NCBI GenBank assembly: GCA_040379385.1
Contig: JBEILF010000135.1
Location: 1 to 6,595, forward strand
Reading direction: 5' to 3'
Source: UKL13-2 sp040379385
Lineage (GTDB): Bacteria; Pseudomonadota; Gammaproteobacteria; Burkholderiales; Usitatibacteraceae
DNA length: 6,595 bases
A program made the translations under genes and the position numbers. The notes beneath the pieces were generated by a model. The model had not been told where the DNA came from. It worked only from the letters and a program-made list of their open reading frames with translations, and did not search any database. Below, one piece after another: positions 6,098-6,595 of the stretch (its first letter is position 1; every line of letters starts with the position of its first letter).

Positions 6098-6103
6098 GAG
6101 AGG
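6098..6103 (+). promoter_or_regulatory. Ribosome-binding site that decides the TTG start of hupB
   Basis: GAGAGG at 6098-6103 lies 6 nt before TTG 6110, ideal spacing. It is preceded by T6 (6088-6093), a U-rich stretch of the kind that can help ribosome loading through protein S1. The next in-frame ATG (6125) would cut off the conserved NKTE N-terminus, so TTG is the start. Confidence 0.8.
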
Positions 6104-6109
6104 TTTCCC

Positions 6110-6382
6110 TTGAATAAGACCGAGATGATCGAAACGGTATCCAAATCTGCAGACATTTCCAAAGCGGCGGCTGGGCGGGCAGTCGAGGCGATGATTGGTG
6201 CAGTGCGCACCTCGCTGAAGAAAGGCCAGATGGTTACCATTGTCGGTTTTGGCACGTTCTATGTTGGCAAGCGAGCCGCGCGAAGCGGTCGTAATCCGCG
6301 TACCGGTGTGGCAATTAAGATCAAGGCTGCCAAGGTGCCGAAGTTCAGAGCTGGAAAAGCACTCAAAGATGCGTTAAACTAG
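6110..6382 (+). CDS. hupB: DNA-binding protein HU, beta-type
   Basis: HU is a small dimeric nucleoid protein that bends and compacts DNA with little sequence preference. The 90-residue product has exactly the usual HU length. It begins MNKTEMIETV, and the helical dimer region (1-45) contains SKAAAGRAVEAMI. The family signature GFGTF-RAARSGRNPRTG spans 46-66, with the DNA-intercalating Pro63 at the arm tip. It ends with the typical KVPKFRAGKALKDALN. The arm segment after Pro63 (VAIKIKAAK, 67-75) is more basic than the common EIKIPAA form, with Lys72 where Pro is frequent. Translation starts at TTG with a strong ribosome-binding site. A good sigma-70 promoter lies about 230 nt upstream. tRNA-Val begins only 11 nt after the stop. 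HU versus IHF: the NKTE start and SGRNPRTG arm favour HU. The lon neighbour fits the hupB locus of E. coli. Confidence 0.97.
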   Translation: MNKTEMIETVSKSADISKAAAGRAVEAMIGAVRTSLKKGQMVTIVGFGTFYVGKRAARSGRNPRTGVAIKIKAAKVPKFRAGKALKDALN

Positions 6383-6393
6383 ACTACTTTGCA

Positions 6394-6469
6394 GGGTGCT
6401 TAGCTCAGTTGGTAGAGCGTCGCCCTTACAAGGCGAATGTCGGGGGTTCGAGCCCCTCAGCACCCACCA
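6394..6469 (+). tRNA. tRNA-Val (anticodon UAC)
   Basis: A complete 76-nt cloverleaf can be folded by eye. The acceptor GGGTGCT (6394-6400) pairs with AGCACCC (6459-6465). The D-arm contains GCTC/GAGC. The anticodon stem TCGCC/GGCGA (6420-6424 and 6432-6436) encloses loop CTTACAA with anticodon TAC at 6427-6429, which reads valine GUA (and GUG/GUU through modification). The T-arm at 6442-6458 has the GGTTCGAG core. The discriminator is A6466 and CCA is encoded (6467-6469). It starts 11 nt after the hupB stop with no terminator or good promoter between, so it is probably cut out of a hupB-tRNA transcript by RNase P. Confidence 0.97.
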
Positions 6470-6518
6470 GTAATCTGCAGCTGCTGTGCCCGCTGTAGTT
6501 TCCCAGGGCGCATCGAAT

Positions 6519-6595
6519 GGAGTGGTAGTTCAGTTGGTTAGAATACCGGCCTGTCACGCCGGGGGTCGCGGGTTCGAGTCCCGTCCACTCCGCCA
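6519..6595 (+). tRNA. tRNA-Asp (anticodon GUC)
   Basis: A complete 77-nt cloverleaf. The acceptor GGAGTGG (6519-6525) pairs with CCACTCC (6585-6591). The anticodon stem CCGGC/GCCGG (6546-6550 and 6558-6562) encloses loop CTGTCAC with anticodon GTC at 6553-6555, reading GAC/GAU. The T-arm is at 6568-6584 with GGTTCGAGTC. The discriminator is G6592, as in tRNA-Asp, and CCA is encoded at 6593-6595, the last bases of the window. It follows tRNA-Val by 49 nt; that spacer shows only a short GCAGCTGC palindrome (6477-6484) and no terminator, so the two tRNAs are likely cotranscribed. Confidence 0.97.

Noticed and set aside
6351..6380. Promoter for the tRNAs inside the end of hupB (CTGGAA, then TAAACT)
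   Set aside because: The -35 matches 3 of 6 and the -10 matches 4 of 6; not better than chance in coding sequence.
6477..6484. GCAGCTGC palindrome between the tRNAs as an attachment or operator site
   Set aside because: An 8-bp palindrome alone in a 49-nt tRNA spacer is not informative; no integrase or repeated tRNA end is present.

Overview
The window is a compact stretch of housekeeping proteostasis genes, all on the + strand: the 3' part of tig (trigger factor), then clpP, clpX, lon, hupB and two tRNA genes, tRNA-Val(UAC) and tRNA-Asp(GUC). The order tig-clpP-clpX-lon-hupB is the conserved proteobacterial arrangement. The protein sequences, together with tRNA-Val/tRNA-Asp directly behind hupB, fit a betaproteobacterium of moderate GC content. 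That placement is inferred from general family knowledge, not from a search, and a gammaproteobacterium cannot be strictly excluded. There are no mobile elements, CRISPR arrays, phage genes or minus-strand genes that I can support.

Layout. 2-1162: tig, lacking about its first 48 codons because the window starts inside it. 1196-1873: clpP, only 33 nt after tig with no visible terminator. 1874-1962: a spacer with two adjacent hairpins that share a GGTAGAGC motif. 1963-3228: clpX. 3229-3372: a promoter region with a good sigma-32-like heat-shock promoter and a hairpin in the predicted lon leader. 3373-5778: lon, where I prefer the ATG at 3373 over upstream TTG/GTG codons. 5779-6109: a 331-nt gap holding a possible lon terminator, a near-consensus sigma-70 promoter whose transcript would begin in a small hairpin, a doubtful 50-codon reading frame and a degenerate 7-nt repeat. 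6110-6382: hupB, starting at TTG. 6394-6469 and 6519-6595: the tRNA genes; the window ends exactly at the CCA of tRNA-Asp.

How the genes work together. Trigger factor meets nascent chains at the ribosome exit. ClpX unfolds tagged or regulatory substrates and feeds them to the ClpP peptidase chamber. Lon independently degrades misfolded and regulatory proteins. HU, the hupB product, compacts DNA and is a known Lon substrate in E. coli, which makes the lon-hupB adjacency functionally suggestive. All catalytic and nucleotide-binding motifs of ClpP, ClpX and Lon are intact.

I found no convincing undescribed system. The most unusual items are non-coding: the paired hairpins between clpP and clpX, the long hupB leader with its 7-nt repeat, and the 11-nt hupB-to-tRNA junction that implies an mRNA-tRNA cotranscript.
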